Source of the DNA: an uncultured Bacilli bacterium
Lineage (GTDB): Bacteria > Bacillota_I > Bacilli_A > RF39 > UBA660
Assembly (NCBI GenBank): GCA_934085635.1
Contig: CAKOHL010000001.1
Span: forward strand, 1 to 38,859
Length of the DNA: 38,859 nt
Reading direction: 5' to 3'
The translations under genes were made by a program, and so were the position numbers. The stretch's first letter is position 1; each line of letters opens with the position of its first letter. The notes beneath the pieces are model-generated. The model saw nothing but the letters and a program-made list of their open reading frames with translations. It did no database searches and was not told the origin of the DNA. Positions 25,069-32,572 of this stretch are shown piece after piece.

Positions 25069-26425
25069 ACCACATATCTTCTATTGTTCCTTCTCCATTT
25101 GGATATATTCCAGTCATATCTATTGTATATGTTAAATTTGGATCATTAACTATTCCTGTCCATCTTTCATATACATAAACTTTTAATTTTGGTGGAAGGC
25201 TTTCAGCTGTATAGATATTTTTATCATCAAAACCTATTATTATAGCAGCGTGTCCATCCCTTGCAATAAAGTCTCCTACTTGGTAGTCTCCATTTTTCAT
25301 AAAGTCATAAGTTAATTGAATATGTGGACCCATATCTGATAGTTCGTTTGCCACGTCAGTTCTATCTCCTGCTCCAACATCTCCTACATCAAATCCACCA
25401 TTTAACATAGCCCAAGTGGCAAAACCACTACAAGTAAATCCATTAGGTCTCATTAGATATCCACCTCTTAAACCACTAAGAAATGAATCATGTAAATCAC
25501 ATCCCCATATTTGAGGACCAGTTGCTGTGCTTTTACCTGTTAATTCACTAAATTTATATTCATTTAAGTATAAACCTTTATGATAATATCTTCCTTCAGC
25601 ATCTATACCATTTGCAACAGTTGTACCCATTCTTCCATTTTCATTAAAATATTTAATTGTATAAGGAAATTCAAGTGTAATAAATCTTGCTGCAGCTGCA
25701 ACCCCTGCCCTTGTTCCTACACCAGCTTCTTCTACTCTTGAAGCAAGTATTTTATCAAGCAGTTCATTTTCTTCTTTAGTATATCTTCCACAAGGTAAAA
25801 ATGGTTTATTTGTATTAATTACAGGACTTACTATCAAATCGGTTACTACAACATTATAAGTCTTTGAGTTACCATCTTTTAATGTTGCTGTTACTTTAGT
25901 TTTTCCAACTTTTAAAGCAACCATAGTGTCATTTTCTACTTTTAATACACTAGGGTCTTCTACTTTATAAGTAACTTTTGTATCAAAACCTTTTGGATAA
26001 TCAAAAGTAAACTTAAATGCTTTCTTACCATTAGAAGCTAAGTAATATGTTTCTAGTTTATCAATTGTACTACTAAATGTTCCTTCATATTTACTTTCTA
26101 TAGTAAAAGTCTTTTTAATAAATAGACTATCATTCTTAAGATATATAGTATATTTTCCTGGATTTAAATCAAAATTACATTCATTTATATCTACATATTC
26201 TTTATTATCTAAACTACATTTTAAATTCTTAACATCATCATTATAAGAAACTTTTACATTATATTTATTATCAGCATTTACTGTATTAGGATAATCTACA
26301 CTAATTTTAGATGTATTTAAATCATCTTTTTTAATAAATATAGCTATACACACAAAGATTGCCATTAATATAAGGAATAATATACTCACATTCCTCTTTT
26401 TTATCTTTTTTCTACTTCTCGCCAC
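25067..26425 (-). CDS. Secreted/anchored NlpC/P60-like cell wall hydrolase with Ig-like domain
   Basis: About 452 residues. A basic N-terminus and one hydrophobic segment (VSILFLILMAIFVCIAIFI) give a signal anchor. Next comes a beta-rich region (40-120), then a bacterial Ig-like (Big_2-type) domain (about 125-200, VLKVENDTMVALKVGKTKVT), then a catalytic region (about 220-450) with NGFTCSGFATWAM (nucleophile Cys, about 332) and GDFIARDGHAAIIIGFD (His, about 392), the NlpC/P60/CHAP pattern of a peptidoglycan amidase or endopeptidase. It probably remodels the wall. GTG 26425 has GGAG eight bases upstream; GTG 26434 abuts it and is less likely. Own promoter and terminator. Confidence 0.78.
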   Translation of the reverse strand: MARSRKKIKKRNVSILFLILMAIFVCIAIFIKKDDLNTSKISVDYPNTVNADNKYNVKVSYNDDVKNLKCSLDNKEYVDINECNFDLNPGKYTIYLKNDSLFIKKTFTIESKYEGTFSSTIDKLETYYLASNGKKAFKFTFDYPKGFDTKVTYKVEDPSVLKVENDTMVALKVGKTKVTATLKDGNSKTYNVVVTDLIVSPVINTNKPFLPCGRYTKEENELLDKILASRVEEAGVGTRAGVAAAARFITLEFPYTIKYFNENGRMGTTVANGIDAEGRYYHKGLYLNEYKFSELTGKSTATGPQIWGCDLHDSFLSGLRGGYLMRPNGFTCSGFATWAMLNGGFDVGDVGAGDRTDVANELSDMGPHIQLTYDFMKNGDYQVGDFIARDGHAAIIIGFDDKNIYTAESLPPKLKVYVYERWTGIVNDPNLTYTIDMTGIYPNGEGTIEDMW

Positions 26426-26455
26426 TTTAATCACTCCAATTAATTTTACTACTTA

Positions 26456-26484
26456 ATTTTATCAAAATTACGTGAAAGTTTCAA
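26456..26484 (-). promoter_or_regulatory. Sigma-A-type promoter of the wall-hydrolase gene
   Basis: -35 TTGAAA (26479-26484), 17-bp spacer, -10 TAAAAT (26456-26461). Confidence 0.7.
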
Positions 26485-26512
26485 CCTAATTAGTCTAAGT
26501 TTTTAAACAAGT

Positions 26513-26534
26513 GAAGCCAGCTCATGCCGGCTTC
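26513..26534 (-). terminator. Hairpin closing the bacteriocin operon
   Basis: GAAGCCGGC and GCTGGCTTC form a 9-bp stem with a 4-nt loop and one G-U pair on the minus strand, 3 bp after the last peptide gene. The T-tract after it is poor (ACTTGTTT), so termination may be incomplete. Confidence 0.65.
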
Positions 26535-26537
26535 ATT

Positions 26538-26699
26538 TTATTCTAAAGGACAAGTTTGTCCATAACGACTTCTTAGAAGTCCACTCCCTAATCTTCTTCC
26601 AAAATCATATATAGTTGTAAATGCTTTAACTACTGCATTTATAAGTGAGGAAGAAAAACTTATTCCCCCTACTACTTTAACTAGTTCTTCGTTATTCAT
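26538..26699 (-). CDS. Double-glycine bacteriocin precursor, peptide 2
   Basis: A 53-residue peptide. The 12-residue leader MNNEELVKVVGG ends in the double glycine cut by C39 peptidases. The mature part (41 residues) starts ISFSSSLINAVVKAF, is amphipathic and cationic (FGRRLGSGLLRSRYG), contains a GxxxG motif (GRRLG), and ends QTCPLE with one Cys. Ribosome binding site GGAGTAAGT before ATG 26699. It follows peptide 1 by 12 bp, in the same transcript as the exporter. Membrane-active class II bacteriocin is the most likely role; a signalling peptide is less likely given its length and the GxxxG motif. Confidence 0.8.
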   Translation of the reverse strand: MNNEELVKVVGGISFSSSLINAVVKAFTTIYDFGRRLGSGLLRSRYGQTCPLE

Positions 26700-26711
26700 A
26701 CTTACTCCTTT

Positions 26712-26843
26712 CTATTTACCACATCTCACTGGATTCATGACTCCTTCATAGAATCCCATAATAAATGAAGCAATTACTCCTGCAATTCCCCATAATCCCC
26801 AGGATACTCCTCCTTCTACTTTCATTAATTCCTCTTTAGTCAC
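26712..26843 (-). CDS. Double-glycine bacteriocin precursor, peptide 1
   Basis: A 43-residue peptide starting at GTG 26843. The leader VTKEELMKVEGG (first residue Met in the product) matches the leader of peptide 2 (EELxKVxGG). The mature part (31 residues) begins VSWGLWGIAGVIASFIMG, is strongly hydrophobic, contains GxxxG (GFYEG), and ends NPVRCGK with one Cys. The start lies 4 bp after the exporter stop and its AAGGAG site is inside the last codons of the exporter gene, so translation is coupled. Together with peptide 2 it fits a class IIb two-peptide bacteriocin. Confidence 0.8.
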   Translation of the reverse strand: MTKEELMKVEGGVSWGLWGIAGVIASFIMGFYEGVMNPVRCGK

Positions 26844-26847
26844 AATA

Positions 26848-28869
26848 TCACTCCTTTTCTAAAATAATTTTTTTATTAAATAATTTCTCTATTTCCTTTT
26901 TATGAGAAACATATATTATAGTTTTATTCTTATAATATTTAAAAAGATTTAAAACTATATTCTTTTCCAAATTATAATCTACTTCACTTAAAGCCTCATC
27001 AATCAATAAATAATTACTTTCTTTAAGTAAAGCACGCGCTAAGATTATTCTTTGTCTTTCACCACCACTCAAATTAAAACCATCTTCTTCTATCAGAAAA
27101 TTTTCTTTCAATGATTTACTATTAATTATTTCATCTACCTTAGTTATTTTAATAATACTTTTATACTTATTTTCATTAATATTTCTTCCCATTAAAATAT
27201 TACCTTTAAGAGTATCATTAAATAACTTCTCATTTTGCCCGACATATGTAAAACTTTTTCTTATAGAGTCATCACTTATATCTTTTAAATTAACCGTTCC
27301 CACTTTAATAGTACCTTCATAATCATTAAAATATTTAAGTAATATTTTTAAAAGTGTACTTTTACCACATCCACTTTTACCCACAAGAACTAGCTTATCT
27401 TTTTCTTTTATTACTATATTAATGCCTTTAAAAATGTAATCACTTACTTTATAAGATAAACCACTTATACTTATATCTCCATTAATTAAATTTCCATTAT
27501 TTGAAGATTTATATTCTTTTAATATACCATTTACTTTATCAATGTTTTGATAAGCATAACTAAACTCAGGTAAGTAATCTATTATAGATTTCATAGCACT
27601 TATATAATTAGTATAAAGTACATATACTAACATTATATTTCCTACACTGAAGGACTTTAAGACAAGTGCTGAATACATTAATATCAAAACGTTACTTATA
27701 TCTAATAAAGAATTTTTAAATATACCTATAGTTATGTTACAAAAATTGTACTTATTTGTTTCTATACAATTATCTTTATAGGAATCATAAACTCTTTTTT
27801 TAAATATATTAGTTACATTTAAATTACTAATCGTTTCAAGTCCTTCTATACTTTCTATCAATTTTGAATTATATATACCTTTACTTTCTTGCACACATCT
27901 TATTTTCTTTTTAAAGTGTTTAGTATATATAATTGTAATTAGTAAGTATATAGAAAACATTATAAGTGAGATTAACACTAGTTTAATACTTATATAGGCC
28001 ATAAATACTAGGGTACTTATAAGAATTAAAATATTCACAAATGAGTTATAGAATAATTCTAATATTAAATCTTTAATTAGCATTAAATCATTAAGTCTGC
28101 TCAGGATTTCTCCAGTAGTTTTATTTTTGTGGTAACTATATGGAAGATGAAATAGTCTTAAGAGCATTATATCTATAATAGATAGTTCTATTTTTTTATT
28201 TAAATTATTTAAGATAATGTTTCTAATTAAATCAAATAAACCTTTAGTTATTATTATCATAATAAATATAAAAGAATATTTATATATATAATTAGTATTA
28301 TCAAAAAGTAATTTATAAAATATAGATGCTAACATACTAAATATAATTACTATAGAAGATATTACAATTATTAAACTTAACTCTTTTTTATTTTTTAGTA
28401 TACTTTTTATTATTACTTTTAATAGTTCATTTTTCTTTTCTACTTTGGGTAATTCTTTAGTTTTTACTAATTTAATAACAGTGCCTTCATATATAGATGC
28501 AAATTTTTCATAAGTCATTTTAATTAGCCCAACGCTAGGATCCATTATTTCTAATTTTTTCTTATGATTATCTATTTTATATATAACAATAAAATGATAG
28601 AAGTTATTTTTCTTTATGTGTGCGATTAAGGGTATATCAAATTCTTTTATTAATTCTTTAAAGGAAACTTTTTCACCCATTCCATCAAAGCCAATCATTT
28701 TAGCACCACTAATTAAGTCATAGGCATTTGTACCCATTTTAGTTGTATTTATTAGCCTTCTTACATCTTCTATGAACATATTACCACCATAGTACCTTAT
28801 AAGTGATAATAACGAAGCTGCTGCACAGTCATATTTATCTTCTTGTAATACCTCCACTTTCTTAGTCAT
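26848..28869 (-). CDS. Peptidase-containing ABC transporter for double-glycine peptides
   Basis: A 673-residue exporter that cuts leaders and secretes peptides. The N-terminal C39 peptidase (1-130) has VLQEDKYDCAAASL (Q9, catalytic Cys15), YHFIVIY (His92) and IMDPS (Asp110), all intact. The membrane domain (about 150-430) has six helices. The C-terminal ATPase (about 455-673) has Walker A GKSGCGKST, signature LSGGERQR, Walker B YLLIDEA and H-loop VSHKKE. It lacks a separate accessory (HlyD-like) partner in the window. The two peptide genes directly downstream are its evident substrates; no immunity or regulator gene is adjacent. Confidence 0.93.
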   Translation of the reverse strand: MTKKVEVLQEDKYDCAAASLLSLIRYYGGNMFIEDVRRLINTTKMGTNAYDLISGAKMIGFDGMGEKVSFKELIKEFDIPLIAHIKKNNFYHFIVIYKIDNHKKKLEIMDPSVGLIKMTYEKFASIYEGTVIKLVKTKELPKVEKKNELLKVIIKSILKNKKELSLIIVISSIVIIFSMLASIFYKLLFDNTNYIYKYSFIFIMIIITKGLFDLIRNIILNNLNKKIELSIIDIMLLRLFHLPYSYHKNKTTGEILSRLNDLMLIKDLILELFYNSFVNILILISTLVFMAYISIKLVLISLIMFSIYLLITIIYTKHFKKKIRCVQESKGIYNSKLIESIEGLETISNLNVTNIFKKRVYDSYKDNCIETNKYNFCNITIGIFKNSLLDISNVLILMYSALVLKSFSVGNIMLVYVLYTNYISAMKSIIDYLPEFSYAYQNIDKVNGILKEYKSSNNGNLINGDISISGLSYKVSDYIFKGINIVIKEKDKLVLVGKSGCGKSTLLKILLKYFNDYEGTIKVGTVNLKDISDDSIRKSFTYVGQNEKLFNDTLKGNILMGRNINENKYKSIIKITKVDEIINSKSLKENFLIEEDGFNLSGGERQRIILARALLKESNYLLIDEALSEVDYNLEKNIVLNLFKYYKNKTIIYVSHKKEIEKLFNKKIILEKE

Positions 28870-28924
28870 ATTTCGCCCTCCTATAATACTTATACGATAA
28901 AAGTATGAGAATTACTTTTTTTAT

Positions 28925-28966
28925 TTTATTTGACACAAGATTTTACACACAAGTTTTACACTTTCT
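28925..28966 (-). promoter_or_regulatory. Direct repeats upstream of the bacteriocin operon
   Basis: The minus strand has GTGTAAAAC, then TGTGTAAAATC, then TTGTGTC: units of (C)TTGTGT and GTGTAAAA repeated at about 14-bp steps. One reading gives -35 TTGTGT, 18 bp, -10 TAAAAT. A further imperfect palindrome (ATACTTTTA/TATAAGTAT, 28885-28905) lies next to the ribosome binding site. This is a candidate operator region. Confidence 0.4.
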
Positions 28967-29013
28967 TGCATATGCATATATTTCAAAATTTTGCACAAAT
29001 TAATAAAAAGGAC

Positions 29014-29042
29014 TTGATATTATTCAAAAATTATTGTATACT
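29014..29042 (+). promoter_or_regulatory. Promoter of tRNA-Arg
   Basis: -35 TTGATA (29014-29019), 17-bp spacer, -10 TATACT (29037-29042), 20 bp before the mature tRNA. Confidence 0.8.
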
Positions 29043-29062
29043 TTAAAGGTATTAAGTGATTT

Positions 29063-29139
<77 letters not shown>

Positions 29140-29150
29140 TTTAAAAAATT

Positions 29151-29182
29151 AACTCTAGGTTATAAGCCTAGAGTTTTTTTTA
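29151..29182 (+). terminator. Terminator after tRNA-Arg
   Basis: A perfect 9-bp stem AACTCTAGG/CCTAGAGTT (29151-29159 with 29167-29175, 7-nt loop) is followed by seven T. Its tail overlaps the gerM stop; on the minus strand TAATTTTTT follows, so it probably serves gerM too. Confidence 0.88.
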
Positions 29183-30106
29183 ATACTTTGTAATCATTTC
29201 ATCCCCTACATAAAACACTACTTCATTTACATCATAATTATCTTTTACACTTTTTCCTATTGTATATACTACTTCTTCCAATATATTTTTATCATACATA
29301 GAATAAAATATCTTATCATTAAAAGTTAATTTCATAACATCTTCTTCTTTTTTATAATCAAGTAATTCTGCTTTAGAATTAAGATAACTATTTAAATTAC
29401 TTTGATAAAGCACACTACTTTTAAGTTCACTTACTATTACACTTATTTTATCTTCATTATTATTTGTTATTTTAGTTACTGGTACATAATATACCTCTTT
29501 ATCATTCAGTTTACTATAATATACTGTCGTTTTAGTTAAATCATATAAATTATTTATATCATAATCTTTATTAATTCCATAACTTCTATCTAATACATTA
29601 GGCAAAAGTTGATTAGAATTAGGTAACCTTTCTAATACTTTGTTTTCTACTTTAATTACTACACTCTTAACTTCTTCACTTGATGTTAAAGTATAAATAA
29701 TCGCTTCTATCATTTTTTCTTCCATACTAGCAGTTACACTTAATATTTCTTTTGAAAAATCAACTGTACATACCCCATTATCAACTACTAATGAAAGCAC
29801 TTTTGTATTCATAGGAACCACTCCTACGAAATTTTTAGGAACTTTCTCATTATTATCTTTTTTTATTAATAATTCCATTTTATTTTTTAATTTTTTTACT
29901 AAATCAGTTTCTTTATCTAATACTGATACTTCACTTACAAAATTATTTGAATCAAGTAAAAATACTTCTGTGTAATCTTTTTCATCATAATAATTAATAC
30001 TCTCATCTATTTTAAGGGTCTTACTAGGAAAAAAGTAAAGTAATCCAATTACAAATAATGCACTTGTAGTAACAGCTAGTTTTCTAAAACCAAATCTTTT
30101 TAACAT
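29180..30106 (-). CDS. gerM: GerM-like protein with two GerMN domains
   Basis: About 308 residues: an N-terminal membrane helix (KLAVTTSALFVIGLLYFFP) and two GerMN repeats (about 45-160, ending SSEEVKSVVIKVENKVLE; and about 195-308, ending YDVNEVVFYVGDEM). B. subtilis GerM also has two and acts in the engulfing membrane during sporulation, helping link mother cell and forespore structures. The frame opens at a TTG (30121), but ATG 30106 has AGGAG seven bases upstream. gerE next door strengthens the call; gerE and gerM are also near each other in Bacillus. Confidence 0.85.
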   Translation of the reverse strand: MLKRFGFRKLAVTTSALFVIGLLYFFPSKTLKIDESINYYDEKDYTEVFLLDSNNFVSEVSVLDKETDLVKKLKNKMELLIKKDNNEKVPKNFVGVVPMNTKVLSLVVDNGVCTVDFSKEILSVTASMEEKMIEAIIYTLTSSEEVKSVVIKVENKVLERLPNSNQLLPNVLDRSYGINKDYDINNLYDLTKTTVYYSKLNDKEVYYVPVTKITNNNEDKISVIVSELKSSVLYQSNLNSYLNSKAELLDYKKEEDVMKLTFNDKIFYSMYDKNILEEVVYTIGKSVKDNYDVNEVVFYVGDEMITKY

Positions 30107-30157
30107 ATAAACACTCCTCAAGATAATTATATTATTTATATTTAAAAAAATGACAAT

Positions 30158-30373
30158 TTAGTCATTTTCTATTTCAATTTCACCAAGTTTAATTAATTCG
30201 ATAACCGCGGATGTACGAGATTCGACTTCTAATTTTTGCATAACATTAGATATGTGATTTCTCACTGTTTTTTCACTTATAAATAATTTATCAGCAATAT
30301 TCTTTGTTGTATAATTTTTTACTAAAAGTGAAAACACCTCTTTTTCTCTCGTGGTTAAAATATTTTTACTCAT
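30158..30373 (-). CDS. gerE: GerE-like LuxR-type regulator
   Basis: About 71 residues, nearly all a LuxR/GerE helix-turn-helix: LTTREKEVFSLLVKNYTTKN, IADKLFISEKTVRNHISNVM, QKLEVESRTSAVIEL. No receiver or sensor domain. B. subtilis GerE (74 aa) is the last mother-cell transcription regulator in sporulation and this protein matches its length. ATG 30373 (GGTGG six bases upstream) is preferred over ATG 30391. Neighbours gerM and spoIIIAH make a sporulation role likely; another single-domain LuxR protein is possible. The upstream sequence contains CATAGAATA, which fits a sigma-K -10. Confidence 0.8.
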   Translation of the reverse strand: MSKNILTTREKEVFSLLVKNYTTKNIADKLFISEKTVRNHISNVMQKLEVESRTSAVIELIKLGEIEIEND

Positions 30374-30396
30374 AGACACCACCTTATTCACTATAG

Positions 30397-30405
30397 TATT
30401 CTATG
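30397..30405 (-). promoter_or_regulatory. Possible sigma-K-like -10 before gerE
   Basis: CATAGAATA matches the CATAnnnTA -10 of sigma-K promoters, 24 bp before the gerE start. A matching -35 (AC) at the right distance is not evident. Confidence 0.25.
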
Positions 30406-30422
30406 AGAAAACTTAAGTTTTG

Positions 30423-30914
30423 CTATTCAAACTCAACTGTTATGTACATTTTTTCTTTATATTCTTCTTGTATACATCTCATTATATTGTTTGCTAAACT
30501 TGCATCGTGTTCCTTGGAACTAATTACAACCTTTATATTATCTTTATTAATTTCAATATAACTTTTAATTCCAAATTTAGTTTCTATCTTCTCTTCTAAA
30601 CTACTTTCTTTAGATACATTTATGTTAAGAAGTTTAAGTTCTTCAAACGCTTTATTTTTATCTTCAGGAGTTGTACTTTCATTAGTAAGTATCTCTTCTA
30701 GTTTATCTACTTCTAGTGCAACTTTTTCATCCCTATTAGCACGCATTGCGATTAAAGCATCTCCTTCTGTAACATTTACATTTACTTCTTTTTTAATATC
30801 TTCTCCAGTTATTTTCCCTTTTAATAAGTCATTGGGCATAGTTACATAATATACTCCAAGAATAAGAACTAAAGAGAAAAGTGTTAAAAACCACATACTT
30901 TGTTTATTAATCAT
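30423..30914 (-). CDS. spoIIIAH: Stage III sporulation protein AH (SpoIIIAH)
   Basis: A 163-residue mother-cell channel protein that pairs with SpoIIQ across the forespore membranes. N-terminal MINKQSMWFLTLFSLVLILG plus VYYVTMP is the family signature and membrane anchor. A helical linker follows (EGDALIAMRANRDEKVALEV), then a ring-building-motif domain (about 105-163, IKSYIEINKDNIKVVIS and ASLANNIMRCIQEEY). Ribosome binding site AGGAGGGG. It lies directly after efp, whereas in Bacillus seven other spoIIIA genes intervene. Confidence 0.88.
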   Translation of the reverse strand: MINKQSMWFLTLFSLVLILGVYYVTMPNDLLKGKITGEDIKKEVNVNVTEGDALIAMRANRDEKVALEVDKLEEILTNESTTPEDKNKAFEELKLLNINVSKESSLEEKIETKFGIKSYIEINKDNIKVVISSKEHDASLANNIMRCIQEEYKEKMYITVEFE

Positions 30915-30949
30915 TTATTACCCCTCCTAAAGAATATTATGAACTTACA

Positions 30950-30978
30950 ATAAAAAAAGAACATATTTCTATGCTCTT
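30950..30978 (-). terminator. Terminator of rpmG-efp
   Basis: A 9-bp stem with one G-U pair and a GAAA tetraloop (30957-30965 with 30970-30978) precedes seven T on the minus strand. The efp stop codon lies at the stem top. Confidence 0.85.
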
Positions 30979-31526
30979 GAAGAATATTTTCCATCACTAG
31001 TTGTTATGATTATTTCTTCTCCATTTTCTATAAATAATGGTACTTTTACTGTATATCCAGTCTCTATAGTAGCGTCTTTTTGTGCACCACTAGTTGTGTT
31101 ACCTTTAACTGCCATTTCAGTTTCTATAATTTTATAACTTACTTTTTCTGGAAGACTTATACCAATTACTTCTCCTTCATAGCTCATTACTTCAACATTT
31201 AATCCTTCTTTTAAGAATTTAATATATTCAGCAACTTTACTTTTAGGTAATTCTAATTGATCATAAGTATTATTATCCATAAATACATAAGTATCTCCAT
31301 CATTATAAAGATAACTTAATGCTTTTTTAGTTACATTTGCTTTTTCTAGTTTAATACCAGCATTGAAAGTTATTTCTTGAGTAGTATTAGTTCTTAAATT
31401 TTTTAATTTAGTTTTAACAAAAGCACTACCCTTACCTGGTTTTACGTGTTGAAATTCTACTACTTGATATACATTACCTTCATAACTGATAGTCATACCA
31501 TTTTTGATATCATTAACGTTAAACAT
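30969..31526 (-). CDS. efp: Elongation factor P
   Basis: A 185-residue EF-P that relieves ribosome stalling at polyproline. The KOW-like N-terminal domain has NVYQVVEFQHVKPGKGSAFV, with the conserved loop Lys in KPGKGSAF; two OB domains follow (SYEGEVIGISLPEKVSYKI, then GYTVKVPLFIENGEEIIITT). It is three codons shy of nothing: length matches the family. It follows rpmG by 2 bp and ends in its own terminator. Confidence 0.97.
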   Translation of the reverse strand: MFNVNDIKNGMTISYEGNVYQVVEFQHVKPGKGSAFVKTKLKNLRTNTTQEITFNAGIKLEKANVTKKALSYLYNDGDTYVFMDNNTYDQLELPKSKVAEYIKFLKEGLNVEVMSYEGEVIGISLPEKVSYKIIETEMAVKGNTTSGAQKDATIETGYTVKVPLFIENGEEIIITTSDGKYSSRA

Positions 31527-31528
31527 AA

Positions 31529-31699
31529 TTAATCAGCCTTTCTTTCTTTATGTGCAGTTGTTTTATTACATCTAGGACAGAACTTGTTTATTTCAAGTTT
31601 ACCTTCAGTATTCTTTTTATTCTTACTAGTTAAGTAATTTATTTCTTTACATACTGTGCATTGAAGTGCTACGCCTTCTCTGTTTTCTTTTTTTGCCAT
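31529..31699 (-). CDS. rpmG: Ribosomal protein L33
   Basis: A 56-residue L33: MAKKENREGVALQCTVCKEI, then NYLTSKNKKNTEGKLEINKF, then CPRCNKTTAHKERKAD. Both CxxC pairs are present, so this is the zinc-binding form. AAGGAGG lies before ATG 31699. It has its own promoter and is co-transcribed with efp. Confidence 0.95.
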   Translation of the reverse strand: MAKKENREGVALQCTVCKEINYLTSKNKKNTEGKLEINKFCPRCNKTTAHKERKAD

Positions 31700-31729
31700 T
31701 TTGAATTGCCTCCTTTTTTTACACTCAAA

Positions 31730-31758
31730 ATTATAACAAATATTTTGCTAGTTTACAA
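31730..31758 (-). promoter_or_regulatory. Promoter of rpmG-efp
   Basis: -35 TTGTAA (31753-31758), 17-bp spacer, -10 TATAAT (31730-31735). Confidence 0.75.
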
Positions 31759-31785
31759 GAACTTTGGAGATTTAATCAAGTTTTT

Positions 31786-31814
31786 TTGAAAAAAATGTGC
31801 TTTTATGATAAAAT
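31786..31814 (+). promoter_or_regulatory. Promoter of the SDR/YnbB-like pair
   Basis: -35 TTGAAA (31786-31791), 17-bp spacer ending TGA, -10 TAAAAT (31809-31814); divergent from the rpmG promoter. Confidence 0.75.
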
Positions 31815-31837
31815 ACTCAAAGAAGTGAGGGGATTTT

Positions 31838-32572
31838 ATGAGGAAAGTAGCTTTAGTAATCGGGTCTAGTATAGGTCTTGGGGCAAGCACGGCTTATGAG
31901 CTTGCAAGTGAAAATTATGATGTAGTTATCACATATTTAAGTCATAAAGATGAAGCACTTAGTTTAGAAGATATGATTAAAAAAGAATACGAGGTAGATA
32001 CGCTTACTATTAAGTGTGACATTACTAATGAAGAAGATTTAAAAAATGTACTTAATGAAATAAAGTCTAAATTTAATAGATTAGATGTACTTGTTAATAA
32101 TGCAGGTATTTCTATGGATAATGATTTTAATTTAAAAACTAAAGAAGAATTCACGTGCGTAGTTAATACTAACTTAATCGGACCTTTCTTGTCTAGTAGA
32201 ATTTTTGGTAATTATATGATGGAAAATGGCTCTGGAGTAATAATTAATGTATCTTCTAATAATGGTATTGATGACTATTATATAGAAAGTATTGATTATG
32301 ATGCTTCCAAAGCTGGGCTTATTAATTTATCACATAATTTGGCTAAATATTTTGACGGCACTGTCAGGGTTAATACTGTGTGCCCTGGCTGGATAGATAC
32401 ACCTATGAATAGTTCTTTAAGTGAAGAGTTTAAAAACGAAGTCAAGGAAAAGATTATTATGAAAAGATTTGCAAGCACTAGTGAAGTTGCAAATTTGATT
32501 TGCTTTTTAAGTAGTGATAAAGCTAGTTATATTAATGATGCAGTTATAAGAATAGATGGAGGAAAAAGATGA
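31838..32572 (+). CDS. Short-chain dehydrogenase/reductase (FabG-like)
   Basis: A 244-residue classical SDR. NAD(P) site GSSIGLGAS (residues 9-17), NNAG (VLVNNAGIS), catalytic Ser in INVSSNN and YDASK for the Tyr/Lys pair, then NTVCPGWIDTPM. This is the FabG layout (3-oxoacyl-ACP reductase), but it is not in a fatty acid operon and its substrate is open. It overlaps the next gene by 4 bp (ATGA), so the two enzymes are made together. Ribosome binding site GTGAGGGG. Confidence 0.88.
   Translation: MRKVALVIGSSIGLGASTAYELASENYDVVITYLSHKDEALSLEDMIKKEYEVDTLTIKCDITNEEDLKNVLNEIKSKFNRLDVLVNNAGISMDNDFNLKTKEEFTCVVNTNLIGPFLSSRIFGNYMMENGSGVIINVSSNNGIDDYYIESIDYDASKAGLINLSHNLAKYFDGTVRVNTVCPGWIDTPMNSSLSEEFKNEVKEKIIMKRFASTSEVANLICFLSSDKASYINDAVIRIDGGKR

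Noticed and set aside
26435..26512. A third small peptide gene after peptide 2
   Set aside because: No start codon with a ribosome binding site and no double-glycine leader in this stretch; it holds the hairpin and the next promoter.
28870..29062. An immunity or inducing-peptide gene upstream of the exporter
   Set aside because: All frames are short or interrupted and lack a ribosome binding site.
30622..30849. Plus-strand Ser-rich frame opposite spoIIIAH
   Set aside because: A shadow of the coding strand; no start signals and no recognisable protein.
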